Below, piece after piece: positions 1 through 19,800 of a DNA stretch of 64,000 nucleotides. The DNA comes from Myoxocephalus aenaeus (taxonomy: Eukaryota; Chordata; Actinopteri; Perciformes; Cottidae): contig JBAMJR010000102.1 of the NCBI GenBank assembly GCA_038501785.1, positions 641,501-705,500 of the forward strand, written 5' to 3'. The position numbers and the translations under genes were made by a program. How positions within the stretch are numbered: position 1 is the first letter of the stretch; every line of letters starts with the position of its first letter. Below the pieces are notes generated by a model that had not been told where the DNA came from, did not search any database, and was given only the letters and a program-made list of their open reading frames with translations.

Positions 1-16
1 TTTTATAGCTGCAGCT

Positions 17-19
<3 letters not shown>

Positions 20-108
<89 letters not shown>
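20..108. repeat. (GT)n microsatellite
   Basis: About 44 uninterrupted GT units. Confidence 0.98.
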
Positions 109-110
<2 letters not shown>

Positions 111-230
111 TTCCCCTCTGTTACAGGCCCATATTGTGTGTGCATCAGCAGAAATTGATCCCCTTTCACCCTTTAAGCACATACATGCAGCACACTGGCC
201 AGGCTTTATTGACTTGAAGGAAGCCAGCAG

Positions 231-233
<3 letters not shown>

Positions 234-319
<86 letters not shown>
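234..319. repeat. (GT)n microsatellite
   Basis: About 43 GT units, 125 bp after the previous tract. Confidence 0.98.
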
Positions 320-320
<1 letters not shown>

Positions 321-339
321 ACGCTGCCTCCTCCCTTAG

Positions 340-1003
340 TGATTACACTGATGGGAGTGAGGAGCAGAGCCGCGGGTGATCAGTCTTCGGCCGACTCAAA
401 CCTGATGAAAGAGTGACACTCTGTCCCTGCATGCTGCAGCCCTCCACTACCGTATAGGTTTACCTATAACCACGTCTGAGTCGATTTTAAAATCATACTG
501 CACATACAGGAACGGCACGTGCGGACAGATGATCATATGCCGCATCAGCCTCAGCAGTGACGGGGGCTTTAGCTGCTTTGTGACAAGGCGGGTCCCTGCC
601 AGAGTCAGAGGGCAGATTGCAGGGTCAGCATAAGGTTAGAGGTCACCGTAATCTCTATCCTGAGGGCAATCATTCATTATTTTTTTGTAATCTCCCTTTA
701 AGCACCGTGACAAGCAGCTGTGGAGGTGATGCTGTTCTTCTGGACTGTATCCGTGTCCCCTGGTTGGTTTGGATGTCAAAACAATAGCACGTACCGTATA
801 TGTGGCATGGTCCAACACAAAAGCCACATGTTTATAGTGGTTGCCATGGCTTCTAATAAACCGTAGCACCCTGCTGCAGAATCTCACGACAAAAGCAGCC
901 ATCTTCCCCAGCCTCTCTGCTGCCTCCTGTCACGCATGTAGCACAGCAGCCGTGAGGCTTCATATCTCTCACTCATAAGCATTTCTCTTTCTACTTACCC
1001 ATG

Positions 1004-1044
<41 letters not shown>

Positions 1045-1087
1045 GAAAGAGGAAGTGGCCACGCTCTGCAGGGTGCAGTCGCTTGCA

Positions 1088-1136
<49 letters not shown>

Positions 1137-2026
1137 GGGAGAAGGGGGAGGGTGCTGATAACACACTCGACCACAGATGGTTGAGTGAGGCTGCAAGAGA
1201 GTGAGTGAGCAAAGCGGTCGCAGAGACAGAGAGGAGAGGAAGAGAGAGAGGAAGCAAGAGAGAGCGCCAGAGTGGGAGGCATCCATCTCTCTTGTAGTAT
1301 TGACAGAGCCACGGCGAGAAGAGGAGAGAGGAGGGACTACGGGTCTGTGAACGTCTTGTTGCTGCAGCCGAGAGATCTTCTGCTGCTGTTTACTCTGGAC
1401 GGATGGATGCTCGCAGAAATAAATGCCGGGACTTGAATTGAAGCGTTCGTTGTCTCTCCTCAGTGGGTCGTCACAGAGACACAGGAAAGCAGGAAGTGGT
1501 TATTGCATGCATGCTTGTATGAGTGTTGGGTTGTGAGTGTAACTGGGGGCTCTCAGGTGAGCAGAGTTCACTTGAAACCAACCTGTAAGCTGACGCCATG
1601 ACACCGGTGTGTGCCTGTGTGTGTGAGAGGGTCACATGCTGTGTATGATTGTGTCCATGTGACCAGGTGCATGTGCTGGATGGTGTGTTTGTGACACCGC
1701 CGTCAGAGCAGAGCAACACACACACACACACACGCGTCAGGAGGAAGTGACGAGCCTGTCCTCGCTCTCCGATTTCCTGGTCCCCTCTCCGGTGGCACGC
1801 AGAGCGCCGAATCTGAGCCGAGTTCACCTGTCTCGCCTTCGCAGGTGTGACTTCAACTTTTCTGGATGCCTCAGCAGAGGAGCGCTGACTTTTTCCGGAT
1901 GAGAGAAGGACAGTTAGAAGTGCGTGGACTCTGATCGCATCAGTTTTTTTTTTTCAAGATAGCCCATCACTTCCTCAACCTGTCAACGTGGTGCGCCGGC
2001 GCTCGGAGCCGTCTCTGGACCTCTCC
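340..2026 (+). other. rassf5: 5' flank and probable leader of rassf5
   Basis: Non-coding as far as can be seen. It contains the CT/GA microsatellites at 1005-1132, a purine-rich stretch to about 1340, and scattered short ORFs with no recognisable protein. The transcription start cannot be fixed from sequence; the GA-rich and CpG-richer part at 1130-1900 is the likeliest promoter and leader. Confidence 0.4.
1005..1132. repeat. (CT)n and (GA)n pair
   Basis: (CT)n at 1005-1038 and (GA)n at 1090-1132 are inverted with respect to each other, separated by about 50 bp, so the two could pair as a long imperfect hairpin. Lies in the putative rassf5 promoter region. Confidence 0.95.
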
Positions 2027-9130
<7,104 letters not shown>

Positions 9131-10230
9131 CCCCTTCACCTGTTACCGTACGACCTTAACCCAGGGCGAGACTGACTCTCTGAACACCGACCCCTTCAAG
9201 ACCCGTGATCTATTCAGAGACCGGAGCCAGAGCTGAGCTCGTCTCCACCCCCCACACATATAAACACCCAAACATACAGTACATCCACACACAGACGCAT
9301 ACCCTTTCTCAGGACACATACAAGCCCCCCACCCACCCACACACCCACACATCCACACATCCACTCCCCGAGGAGAGAATAAGGGGTTGAAAGCGACGTG
9401 TAAGGCTACAGGGTGTGTGGTCTGATAGCTGATTGGGCGAGCAGTATTGCCAAGGACACACACAGAAAGATCACAGCAACACACGATCTGAAACTACAAC
9501 TTGAGAGCTCATTTGGGACTGATATGAATCATTAGTGTTTTTAAAGATTCCCTTTTCTTCTGCTACTTCTGCTGCTGCTACTGCAAGTGTTACTTATGCA
9601 TGAGTCTCTCTCAGCTCAGCCCCCTGCACACATAGAGCTAGAAGTCAAACAGAAGGCATGGTTTCTTTTTGGATGGAAGGACAATCATACTGAGTGTTCT
9701 TTTTAATAGTTTTTTCTTGGAATTGATGTTTAGAGTTATCACCTGATGTATTATATCGCAACTGGAATATAAGACATGTGGATTTGAGAGGGAGGCGTTT
9801 GAGGGAGGTGTTTTTTCTCAGGGAGCATGCGTTGAGCAAAGAGAAAACCTAACTGAATACAACACCCTATTTCAGCCAACTTTTTCCCAAATCTTTGTTG
9901 CTATCATATTATTTCCCTACTTTAACGCCATGTGAAAAGACACGGTCAGGTGTTTCGCTGACAGACCCAGTTTTATCTCCCTAAGATACAACCAACTTTG
10001 CATGGACTGCTAAGCGAGGCAATCCGCATATCTTTACAGATTTTACACTTTATTCTAAAAGTGATTTTACACTTATTATATGGGTTGCATTTGAATGTGA
10101 GGATTTATTTTACACCAAAGTGGAGAGGGACAGATTTATTGAAAGGATTTCAAAGGGATAAGAGACATTTAGAAGTTGACCTGATTTAAAGGTGGTGTAT
10201 GTAACAAATAAATAGATCAGCTTCTGTTTT
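9131..10230 (+). other. rassf5: probable 3' UTR of rassf5
   Basis: Sequence after the TGA has a C/A-rich stretch (about 9240-9365) and no coding match. A canonical AATAAA at 10207-10212 is a plausible polyadenylation signal; another lies near 11293. The end point is inferred. Confidence 0.4.
10207..10212 (+). promoter_or_regulatory. candidate polyadenylation signal of rassf5
   Basis: AATAAA about 1.08 kb after the rassf5 stop. There is no transcript evidence; it is the first well-placed hexamer in the T/A-rich tail. Confidence 0.35.
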
Positions 10231-10487
10231 TGCACATATAGATGCAGGTCACTGAATAGCCCACATATCTGTGGGAGGGCATGCATTTCTGCTTCTCTTT
10301 TCTTTTGATCTCCCTGTGTTACACTCCAAAAAAAGAAACAAACTATATACAATTCATGATAATGGCTATGATGTACCAATGACGTGTTTGCAATGCATAT
10401 GTATTATGTAGACACTGGAAAAAGAGTGACAGGGTTGAACTTTGTTGTTATTACAATGATTATTAATATTCTTTTGGTATCATTCCT

Positions 10488-10489
<2 letters not shown>

Positions 10490-10583
<94 letters not shown>
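10490..10583. repeat. (GT)n microsatellite
   Basis: About 45 units ending in GCGCGC, alternating purine-pyrimidine and so Z-DNA-prone. Confidence 0.97.
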
Positions 10584-10586
<3 letters not shown>

Positions 10587-11104
10587 CACCCATCTAGGGC
10601 AAGGAAAATAATGTGAATTGTGTTTTATAATGAGTGTCTGCGTGTTATCAGCGCTCCCTCATATATTGAGTGCACATGTAATATAACACATCACAACTGC
10701 AAATTAAGTTGTTTTGGAAAAGATATCTGTCATGCATAAAATGAATGCATTGAACCAAATCATTTACTGTAACCTTTTCCCACACATTATTCATCTTTTA
10801 TGTAATACAATAGAAATACTGATAAATGAGGCCCATTGTCCATCAGCACATGCTTCTCTGTTGATTCTTTTTTAACGCCACCACCCAAAGCCCAAGCTGT
10901 TCCTGCTGGCAGTGCCTTTTGTTTCATGTGCCCCTGTTGATCTATGTCTGGTGTGTTTCAGCACACAGGTGCCTGAGTGTATGTGTGGGTGCTTTTGCAT
11001 GTGTGCAAATCTGTGTTTCTTGGGTGGTGTTGCATATGTCATTTTTCTTTCTTTCCGCTACCCTTAATACATTTGTCTTTCCAACTAACCCTCTGTATGG
11101 GTCG

Positions 11105-11105
<1 letters not shown>

Positions 11106-11137
<32 letters not shown>

Positions 11138-11139
11138 AT
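11106..11139. repeat. (GT)n microsatellite
   Basis: About 16 units. Confidence 0.95.
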
Positions 11140-11946
11140 TGTGGTGCGTGTTATTTATTTCATGGTCCACCTCATTCCTATGATATTATCTCAAAGATGA
11201 TGAGACTTAATGCTTTATTCTGCAATTTATTTTGTTTAATTTGAAGAAGTGTGTGTATAAATATAGCAGTAGAACTGTACAGAATATCACAATGAAATAA
11301 AAAGGTCATCCTTTCTTGAAATGTTCTCATACCCTCGTGTGTTTGGCTTTTCCGTGGCTTCACTGGAGAACATACAGCAGTATAAAACATTACTCCTCTG
11401 CATATTAAGTCTGTCATGATGAGGCCCAAAATGGTTCCCTTTGTATGGGTCTTCAACCCTAACATGAGCAGACAATCATATCATGTAGACACGCATCACA
11501 TCACATAAAACATTTAGAAAGCTATTAACCATGGGGCGTAGAAGAAATCCTGAAGCGATCCCTCTCAGTTGCCTTGACTGAAAATCCTTTTTTTTTGTTA
11601 TTTCAGGTTGGGTTGTAAAATAATAAAGAATATACACTAGTTTAGCTTCTCTGTGTTGGTCTGTTCAGCAACAGTTTATTTGAGCTTGAAACTTAATTCA
11701 AACCATTTAATGATTCAATAACTTTCTGCTATTATGTGCACATCATCTAAAATCTTCAGATTTTCACAATTTTAGTGCATGTGGATTAGATGTATTTATT
11801 ATTATATATCTTAATAGAGACACAAAATACGTAATTAAGTTATTCAAGGATTTGAGTAGAATATATTGTCCAGACATGCCCGAAGTAGAACGCCTTTTAT
11901 CTCCTGTTTTCTTCACCAGAAGCCAGCTTGTATTACCTTCAACCCA

Positions 11947-11960
11947 CCAACAGGTGGCAG
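11947..11960 (+). promoter_or_regulatory. CTCF-like motif, forward orientation
   Basis: CCAACAGGTGGCAG matches 13 of 14 positions of the CTCF core CCASYAGRKGGCRS. Located between rassf5 and dyrk3. Sequence match only. Confidence 0.35.
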
Positions 11961-12954
11961 TATCTCATCTAAACTGCAGGTACGATCTGATCATGCAAAA
12001 TGTAAGATGTGCGTGTGTCTTTGCATGCAGATCCACTTTTGTGTGGGATTTTGTTCCCATATGTTTTGATATGCGCAATACCATTAAATCCTTCTTCTTT
12101 TTTTGCAGTGGCACAGTTTTACACAATACTTTATTTTATATTGCATGTTTTCAAAGGGCATTCAAAATGAGGTGTTAGACTAATAAACCCCCACAGGTGT
12201 CAGTGTCTGTCACAGGCTCTGAGACCAAATACAGCCAGAACCCACAACCCCCACAGGGACCTATAGGTAGCTTTGCACCTGGTCCACTCTCCTGCTGTGC
12301 TTGTAAATTCACTGGGTGTGATTAAAGCGGCTGTTCGTCCACATACTCACACCTTGAACCCTTTTGAGAAGAAAGTGCAAGAAGTAAATCAATTTATAGG
12401 CATTGCCACCCTACTCTCTCTATACACCACCATCTAAGAATAATCAGCACGGCCAAGCTGCCCTTAAGGACTGCCTGGAGGGCCACCTAAAACTGTGTCA
12501 GTATGCTTTTTTATGGCAGCAAATATAGACAGACCCCTCTTCTCACCTCTGAGAAAGAGCTAAGATTAGCATGACCCTTTGCCAAGCATGTATCACTGTC
12601 TGCATTTAGACTGTTCCCCTTCTCATGCCTGCCTGGTCTCACTCCGTCTGTCCTCTGCCCTGCCCCTAACTATATCTATTCCTGTATAGATCTCCATACC
12701 TTATCCAGTTTCAGTCCACGTTTTAGCTTTCCTGAGTGGGCCTGTGGAGAGGTCCTGTTTGGTCTATACAAAGTCAAATTTAAATCAAATGAAATGTTAA
12801 AAAAATTGCCATCACAGGCCTCAAACGGCCAAGCTGATGTCTTACAATAGCTGGTTTTGTCTGACACAAAAATAACTAAGAAAACCACCAACTATTTCCA
12901 AGAAGTCAGAACCTCTTTTGCTAAAAAATTACTTACTTTTCTGTTGATCAACTA

Positions 12955-13080
12955 ATTCAATTCAATTCATTTTGTATAGCCACAAATCACAAATTTGCCT
13001 CTGAGGGCCTTACAATCTGTACGACATCCTCTGTCCCGGGACCTTCACTTCGGTACAGGAACCCCCCGACCCCATAAAAC
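12955..13080 (+). repeat. dispersed teleost repeat fragment, copy 1
   Basis: Carries TTCAATTCATTTTGTATAGC, AAATTTGCCTCTGAGGGC and TTACAATCTGTACGACATCC. The same ordered blocks recur at 53895-54015. Non-coding. Confidence 0.6.
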
Positions 13081-13499
13081 TCCAAAAAAGTAAATACATT
13101 TTAATTGATACATAGAGTGATTGTTTCAACTCTACTTTCCCCTTAGGTCTCAAACATGCATCTGTAAAATGATTAGCACATGCACAAACATTTGGTACCA
13201 CTTTGTAACAGATGTATTAGTTGTAACAAATGGCTTTAATCGTGTTAATATATATATTTGACTAATGCTTTACGGAACAGTGGGCCTTAATTAGAGCAAC
13301 CATTATAAATAGTTGGTCATTTTATTTTGTTGATTCATAAGGAAGGCAATGCATCGTATGACCTCTGACCTTTTGAAAAAGTGATGCAGAGCTTGGACTT
13401 AAACTAATCAAATGACATTTATTACACTTACACCTGTAGTCTTGGACTATTGTTATTTTTACTCTAATAATGACTGTGGACTGAATGCTAATTATACTG

Positions 13500-14493
13500 T
13501 ATCAATGATCTATACTCCCATCGGCTGCGGTGCAGAGCTCCAGGTGGACGCTGCGGGGCGCCCTCCTGCTTGCCGTCTGGCAGCTCGCTAAGCACCGCCC
13601 CGCCAAGCACCGCCCCGCTCCCTCCCTCCGCTCGCCTGCTGACTCCGAGCTCACTGAAGACGCCCTTAGCAACAACACACAGACGCGTCGAATAAGATAC
13701 TTCTACCTCAGAGAAGACGGATTAAACACCGCCGCCTTATTGCACCGAGTGCAGGTGAAGGTTTTCTGCGACGGCAATGCTCCGGTTGTTTCTGTATTCA
13801 CCATGGGGCTTGAGTACAGCTAGAGAGCTAGCCTGTTTTGGCTAGCCCTCCCCGAAGACGAGCGAAGCGGCCCCAAGCTGTCCCGAAGAAGGACACCATC
13901 GTGGGGGTTCACCGAGCGCTGCAGCCTGCTAACTGCAAAGACAGCTACCCGGGAATAAGCACGGGAATGGTGCTCTGCATCGACTCACTGTACCGACAGA
14001 GAAAGGCGAGGGGCACACGGGTTAGAGCAGCGAGCTGTGACGGTCGGACTCACACGGCTTTACACGGACGGACGAATGTGTTTGTGACCGAGGGAGCTAG
14101 CTGGCGAGCTAACTGAGGGAAACGACCCCCACCGCCTGTTCGGGCTTCTTCTTCTTCTTCTTCTTCTTCTTCTTCTTCTTCTTCTTCAAACTGCAGCCAC
14201 GGCTAATGTTATCCGGGGCGAGAAGAGCAGCGCACTGAATACACAGCTGTGTTTAATAAGACGAGGATAAAATACTGTCAATACTGCTAAACCCAAGAAG
14301 TTAGTTTCTCCAATAGAAAGCCCAACTTGGACTTATTAGCAAACACGCCCGACGGTGAAGTCACACATGCTGTTAGAGAAGTTTGGCTACGTGACTCGAT
14401 TGAATCTTTTGTTTTCCACTTTTTTAATTTTTAATTCGGGATTTTTTTCTTCTTCTTCGCTTCGGATGCTGGCATCACATATTAAATGCAGTA
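13500..14493 (+). promoter_or_regulatory. dyrk3: dyrk3 promoter/5' leader, CpG-rich, with upstream ORFs
   Basis: A GC- and CpG-rich block begins near 13520 in otherwise AT-rich DNA. It holds a tandem GCACCGCCCC motif (about 13592-13618; SP/KLF-like), a short uORF at 13803-13823 (MGLEYS, in strong ACCATGG context), a 49-codon uORF at 13967-14116, and a (CTT)n tract at 14145-14188. Another upstream ATG at 14367 overlaps the main start. Where transcription begins is inferred, so which uORFs are in the mRNA is not certain. Confidence 0.55.
14145..14188. repeat. (CTT)n microsatellite in the dyrk3 leader
   Basis: About 14 CTT units in the probable 5' UTR or first-exon region. Confidence 0.95.
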
Positions 14494-14536
14494 ATGATGA
14501 TAATAAGCAGAAAACCAGAGGGCCCAATAGCAACAG
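14494..14536 (+). CDS. dyrk3: dyrk3 coding exon 1
   Basis: Encodes 14 residues, MMIISRKPEGPIAT, plus one base. The donor is CAG|gtaatg. Only this frame joins exon 2 without an immediate stop. SRKP recalls the MLTRKP start of DYRK2, supporting a shared ancestral exon. Confidence 0.8.
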
Positions 14537-16790
14537 GTAATGTTAACCTCCACAGGTTGCGGTGTCTGTTTGTACCCTTTGTTTCCTAAATGTTGTCGAC
14601 GTGTTGCTCTTGTTTTAATGCACTTTCCAAGTTAAAGTGACTCAAAACGGTCGCTGCCAGCACCCAAAGCAACTCCAGTTCGCATTTACAGAAACACCGT
14701 GTGCCTATAATGGCCTTGAGTTACTTTTTGTCCTGCCTTGGCTCGTGGTTTAAGTTAAATGTCACGTCGTGTCAGTCCGTGGACCGATGGAGTTGCCGTA
14801 GTTGTTTCACGAGGCTGTATACATGTTTTCTTTTGCTTTGCAACTCCAGCTATATCGATCACAATACTTCTGTCTGAGAATGTTTTGGAAGACAAACCAG
14901 GAAGCGACGCTTGTTTTTGTTTTTTACTTCTCGCTCGTGAGCATTTATTGTCTTATCAACGTTTTATAAGCCTTGACATTTATGCCGGCTACTATTAACT
15001 TGTGCCAAGGCCGTTATTGTGTATGTATCTGGGCACTGACATCATCTAACCGCTATGTGTTGTGTTAGCAGTTGTAACCTTAGCCATTTTAAAATGTGTG
15101 GTAAAGAAAAGCACAACTTCCAAGAATCCTGCAGAAAGGGAAAACTGTCTGAAGAGGTCAAAACACCAGCAGCAGTTGTAGTAAATGTCGCCTGAGTTGT
15201 GACCTCTTCAGGCTATTTTAGAAAAGAAGAAAACTGTGTGACATTGCTCCCATGCCTCTGTCAGCTGGTGCACATCAGACATATTTTCTGCAAAGAGACA
15301 TTTTGTCCAAGATACCAGGAAGAGGAGGATCCAAAGCTGTGACTTTACCCCACCACTCTCACGTTTTATGACACATGATCTATTGTATGCCTGTTTGCTT
15401 GAACCTTGTTCTCTAGCCTTTTGCTGTGCAGAAAGGGATTTTCACAGTGTGGATAGCCCAACACCAGCTGCATGTTTAGTTACATAGAAGTTAAGGCTCT
15501 GTCTCCCACTTAAAAAAAGTTGCTTCTGATGTTTTACAGAAAGCGTTGAGCCCCCGCTGAGTAATACGTAAGAGTTTGCAGAGGGCTAATGAGGCCTGTG
15601 CTTGATATTGTGTGTGGAGCCCTAATGGCTCTGTTTGCTGGTTGTGCAGATCTAATGCACCTGTATCCAGGCAGCAGGTCTAATCTGTCCCGGAGCTGGT
15701 CTGTTGACGAGCTAACGCGAGGGACATGGGCTTTGACGCACCTACCACAGTTTGTTTTTTTGCTAATGAGTTAACGCAACACAATAGCACTGTAAATGCC
15801 TTATGCTAACAGGTGGCTCAGCGTTATTTCAACCCGTCTCAGTTAAAACTTCTATTGCAGTGGCAACTTGTGGGCTAAATGACTGTTGAGACAAACAGCT
15901 GGCTGATGGAGGCTTGTCATTTGAGTAACCGGCTTCCTCCTAGAGTCCCAAATGCTCCCCTCGTCCATCTAGTCGGAGTCCTCTCACATTAAGTGTCTGG
16001 CATGATGCCACATAGGTGAGCTCACGCACACGGCACTATTGAACGACGCATCCTTCCATATGGGCTCAATTTCGGAGCACACCTGGTGTGTGCGCTACAT
16101 GACTCGGCCTGAATGGACAGATGGGTGGACGGAAAGATGCTGTCGTCACACCGGCATCTGTTACCCCCATTAGGCCAATAATACCACTTGCAGCGCTAGC
16201 AATCTGGGACCCTAAGCTCTCTCTAAGCTGGTCAGGTCGGATCTCTGGCCTTGGATACAATGTATTGGACACAATAGATACAATGGACGTATCTCCTAAT
16301 AATGGCCTTTTCACAGTAAATGTGGGATAGGATGTTGTGGCAGACAATTGGCATTCCCACTGGGTTACAGAGGCCAGGTTTGTAGGATCTGTCCTTCTGA
16401 GGTTAGCGCTTGGGATTTGTTGGGCCACACCATGTTTTAGTCTCAAGGTAGTCATTGGATCTGGTAGGTTGATTGATGAAATAATCAATGGGATTTTGCC
16501 TGGTGTGAACTAACAAGGGATTGTCTGCCTCTGTGGAGATTAGATTGCATTCTGTAGACGTTGCCTCTGAACGTCACCCTCAGCCTTTTATCCCTGAGTG
16601 AGTGCGTCTGTGTCGCAGATTTTTGATGATTCCACATTATCACACTGATTTGTTTGTTTATTTCTGTTCCTTCAGCACGCCATGGTGATGGTCTGTATGA
16701 CTCGTACATGAGGACAGACCACATCCTTAAAGACGAAGCGGATACAAACACTCCGTCTGCGCTGCCCCCTATGCCCAAACATACAGTAAG

Positions 16791-16831
<41 letters not shown>

Positions 16832-19800
16832 TTGCACGCACAAAGACGACACGCCCTATGTCCTGGGCTGGAGCGCGATCTGTCTCCAGACATCCTGTTC
16901 CTCAGAGAGATATTCCCCATTCAGCCATGTTCCTGTTCATCACATTTACACTCCTCCTTCTTCCCTCAGTCTTGATTCGCAGGCTTATTCTTGTCTTATC
17001 TTTTATCTCCAACCTGGGTATTCAGTCAAGCGTTTATATCCTTCAATGAGAGTAACATGCGAGTAATATTGATTGACTGCCTGAGGCTGTGTGTTACAGG
17101 GGGCAATTCTCCATGACTGTGTCAGATTAGCTGAAGGGAAGTAGCCATTTTGTGTTTCCAGCGAAAGTAAATGCTGATATCCAACAGCAATTACCAACCG
17201 TGTGAACATTTGTAGTTTAAATGGGGAAAAATGTGAAGTTCACCGGATGCAAATTTACCAAAACACAATATATTGGCATACTGTAATATGTCTGCTCAGG
17301 CGAATGCCTCAACAGAAAAACAAATCAGAAACGTTTTGATCTGCAACATTTGGACAAAATAAGCATATTTAGGACATTACTGGTATCAACTTGTGATCTT
17401 AACATGTTATACATTTATGTATTAATCAAGACTTAAAACATATCAGAGTTGGGTACCTTTCCACTATGTTTGCCTCTCTGAAAAGCCCCATTTGGCAGAA
17501 AATGCACATGCAGACACTAATACTCCATCGCCTTACACACCAGCAGAAGAGGAAAAAAGGTTGCTTTAATATATTGTTAAGATTTATTGGGCTTGAAAAT
17601 GTGACCCACAAACCAAATGAACCAATCAACATGCTCCCCCCTTCCTCCCCTGCTTCTATCTCGTGTAATCCTCCTATCGGTGTTGTCGGCACAGAGGTTA
17701 GGCCTAGTTTTCTCTTCTAGCCGTGTCCTCCTTCCTTTGTATTCTGTCACGCTCACAGAGGTATTACCCTCTGTTGAATGTGACCGACAGTGGCTCGCCC
17801 GAGCTCAGCTTGTTCTACACCGAGTGCTCAGAGTTGCCTCGTGCTCTATTAAAGTAATAAACCGAACGTCATCTCTGTTTTGTCAGAGGAAGGGACAAAC
17901 TAATAAAATAAATTGTAGCAGCGCTTAGCTCCGGGGTTATGAGACGTCAGTTTTGTTACCCGACTTGCTCTGATGAGTGTGCGCTCGAGAGAAGGAGAAA
18001 AGCATACTTAAGTGTTTCTCCGACAGCAAAGAGATTAGCTCTTCTCCATCTGTTGCGCCATGCAGATTTGCACACAGAGGACTCTCCACCCTCAGTATTA
18101 CTTGATGCTAAAGAAGATTCACGCTCTAACTGTGGTTTTTATTTCCGTCACTGGTTAAAAAAATGTTTTTTTTCTAATTGCGCCCCCTCCCCGGGCAATC
18201 AATAATCCATCACAGTTGGTGCTCTATATGTAGAAAGCTTTGATTTTTAAGGCCAACGTTTGAGTCTGGGTGAAGGGGCTCAATCGATGATATTCACTTT
18301 GTTTGTAGTACAGCTTTGGGGCAACAGCTGCATGGGATCCTGGGTCAGCAGTAGGGCTGTTGTAATATGTTAAGACTATATGGTTACATGTATGGAAGCT
18401 CACTCTGAATTCCAGCTCTATTTTAGGGCTCAAACATACAACACAAGCACACTCCGAGCTCAGTCCTCTCCACTTGAATATGTCAACACCTACTTTTAAA
18501 GTATGTTTCCTTGTTGTGTCGTCTTTATCAGCCGACATGGTTTCAGCCATAGATCTGCTCGGCTGCGAGCTCCACGGGGCAGTATAGCAATCTAATGGGA
18601 CAAAAGAAAACATTAGGTTCAAAATCTCGTGTCCCGCAGATGGGTGAAACCACACTGCTTTTAAAATAAGGAGTGTTCATGTGAAATAGAGAGTGCTAGA
18701 CAAACCCAGTGAATATGTCTCTCTGCGTGTCTGTATATTGGAAGACCCTGCTGAGTTTATGTCAGTGTGTCTTATTAACAGCCACACTGCTTCTACAATT
18801 TAAGAGTATAATCTGACTTTAATGACTGTCATTTCCCTTGAACTCCATAATTTTGTGGTGGGATCTTTCCGCTGGTAAGAGAGAGAAGAGAGGGCGAGAC
18901 TCGCAGTGAGGAGGAATGAATTCCTGGGGTTGCTGAAACAAGGTTGTTTACTGGCAGGCAAGAGCAGTACTACAGCTTTTTGAAACTCCTTTCAGGTCGT
19001 ACCAAGCAAAGGTGCAAACTGTCTATATGTAATCCCATTACTCGATTGGAGTTTAATTGCTTTTGTTTCGTGCACTGTGCAGTCATTCTGAACCCCAATC
19101 AAAATACTCAAATCCTTTTTATAAGAAGCTAAAAGCAAAGTTGCAATGCTGAGCAAAAGATTGCCTGTACCTTTTACCTAATTGCTAACAGCTAGCCAAC
19201 CAACAAATAGGCAGGCATGTGGGTCATATTTGGATTAGTTATTTTCAGGGGTGGGCCTGTTGTTCTTTTGACTTTCCTGCCAGATTGGATCTAAATCCAG
19301 TTGTGCTGGTTCACCTGCTGCTTGCTGCATCTCTGCTCATTGTCTGCTACTCTGAGGTTAGCTGTTGATGTCACCCTGAATCAAGCATAACCTGAGCTAA
19401 CTAGCTAACTAGATAACTAGCACATTCTAGTTGAGTTTTTCTGTCGTCACTCTTCTTTGCTTGCAAAACAAGCCTCAAAGACTCACTAACTCTATTTTGA
19501 TATTGTTATTCATTAAATATTGAAATGCATGACTTTAGTATCTTCAGTTGCCTCTCAGTTGAGAGCTTGCAGGCCACAAGTAGCCCCTGTTGTGCACAAT
19601 GTGTCACCAGTCTGTAGTCAAAAGGTGAGGTCCTTGCGTCAACCTAATGAATACATTCATACAACACACATAACCACACAATGAAGTACAAAACATGTAC
19701 ACTCTGTTCATGTACTGAATAAGCTACAGTGGCGGCTTTACCAATGGGATTTTTTTCTTCTAATAGCTTTCTTTTTGTCCATTGTCTCTCTTCTTGCTCT

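Noticed and set aside
20..339. Long open frames of Cys-Val or Thr-His repeats (also at other GT/CA arrays)
   Set aside because: They are translations of dinucleotide microsatellites and have no flanking coding signal.
636..902. 88-codon minus-strand frame starting MAAFVVRF
   Set aside because: No recognisable family and no splice or codon-bias support. Likely chance.
9131..13500. A possible eif2d gene between rassf5 and dyrk3
   Set aside because: No frame on either strand resembled eIF2D.
13530..13823. 97-codon frame across the dyrk3 leader
   Set aside because: It lacks an ATG until the last six codons. It is open because the leader is GC-rich. Only the short uORFs are kept.
16066..16488. 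140-codon minus-strand frame in dyrk3 intron 1
   Set aside because: No recognised motif; lies in an intron with no exon signals.
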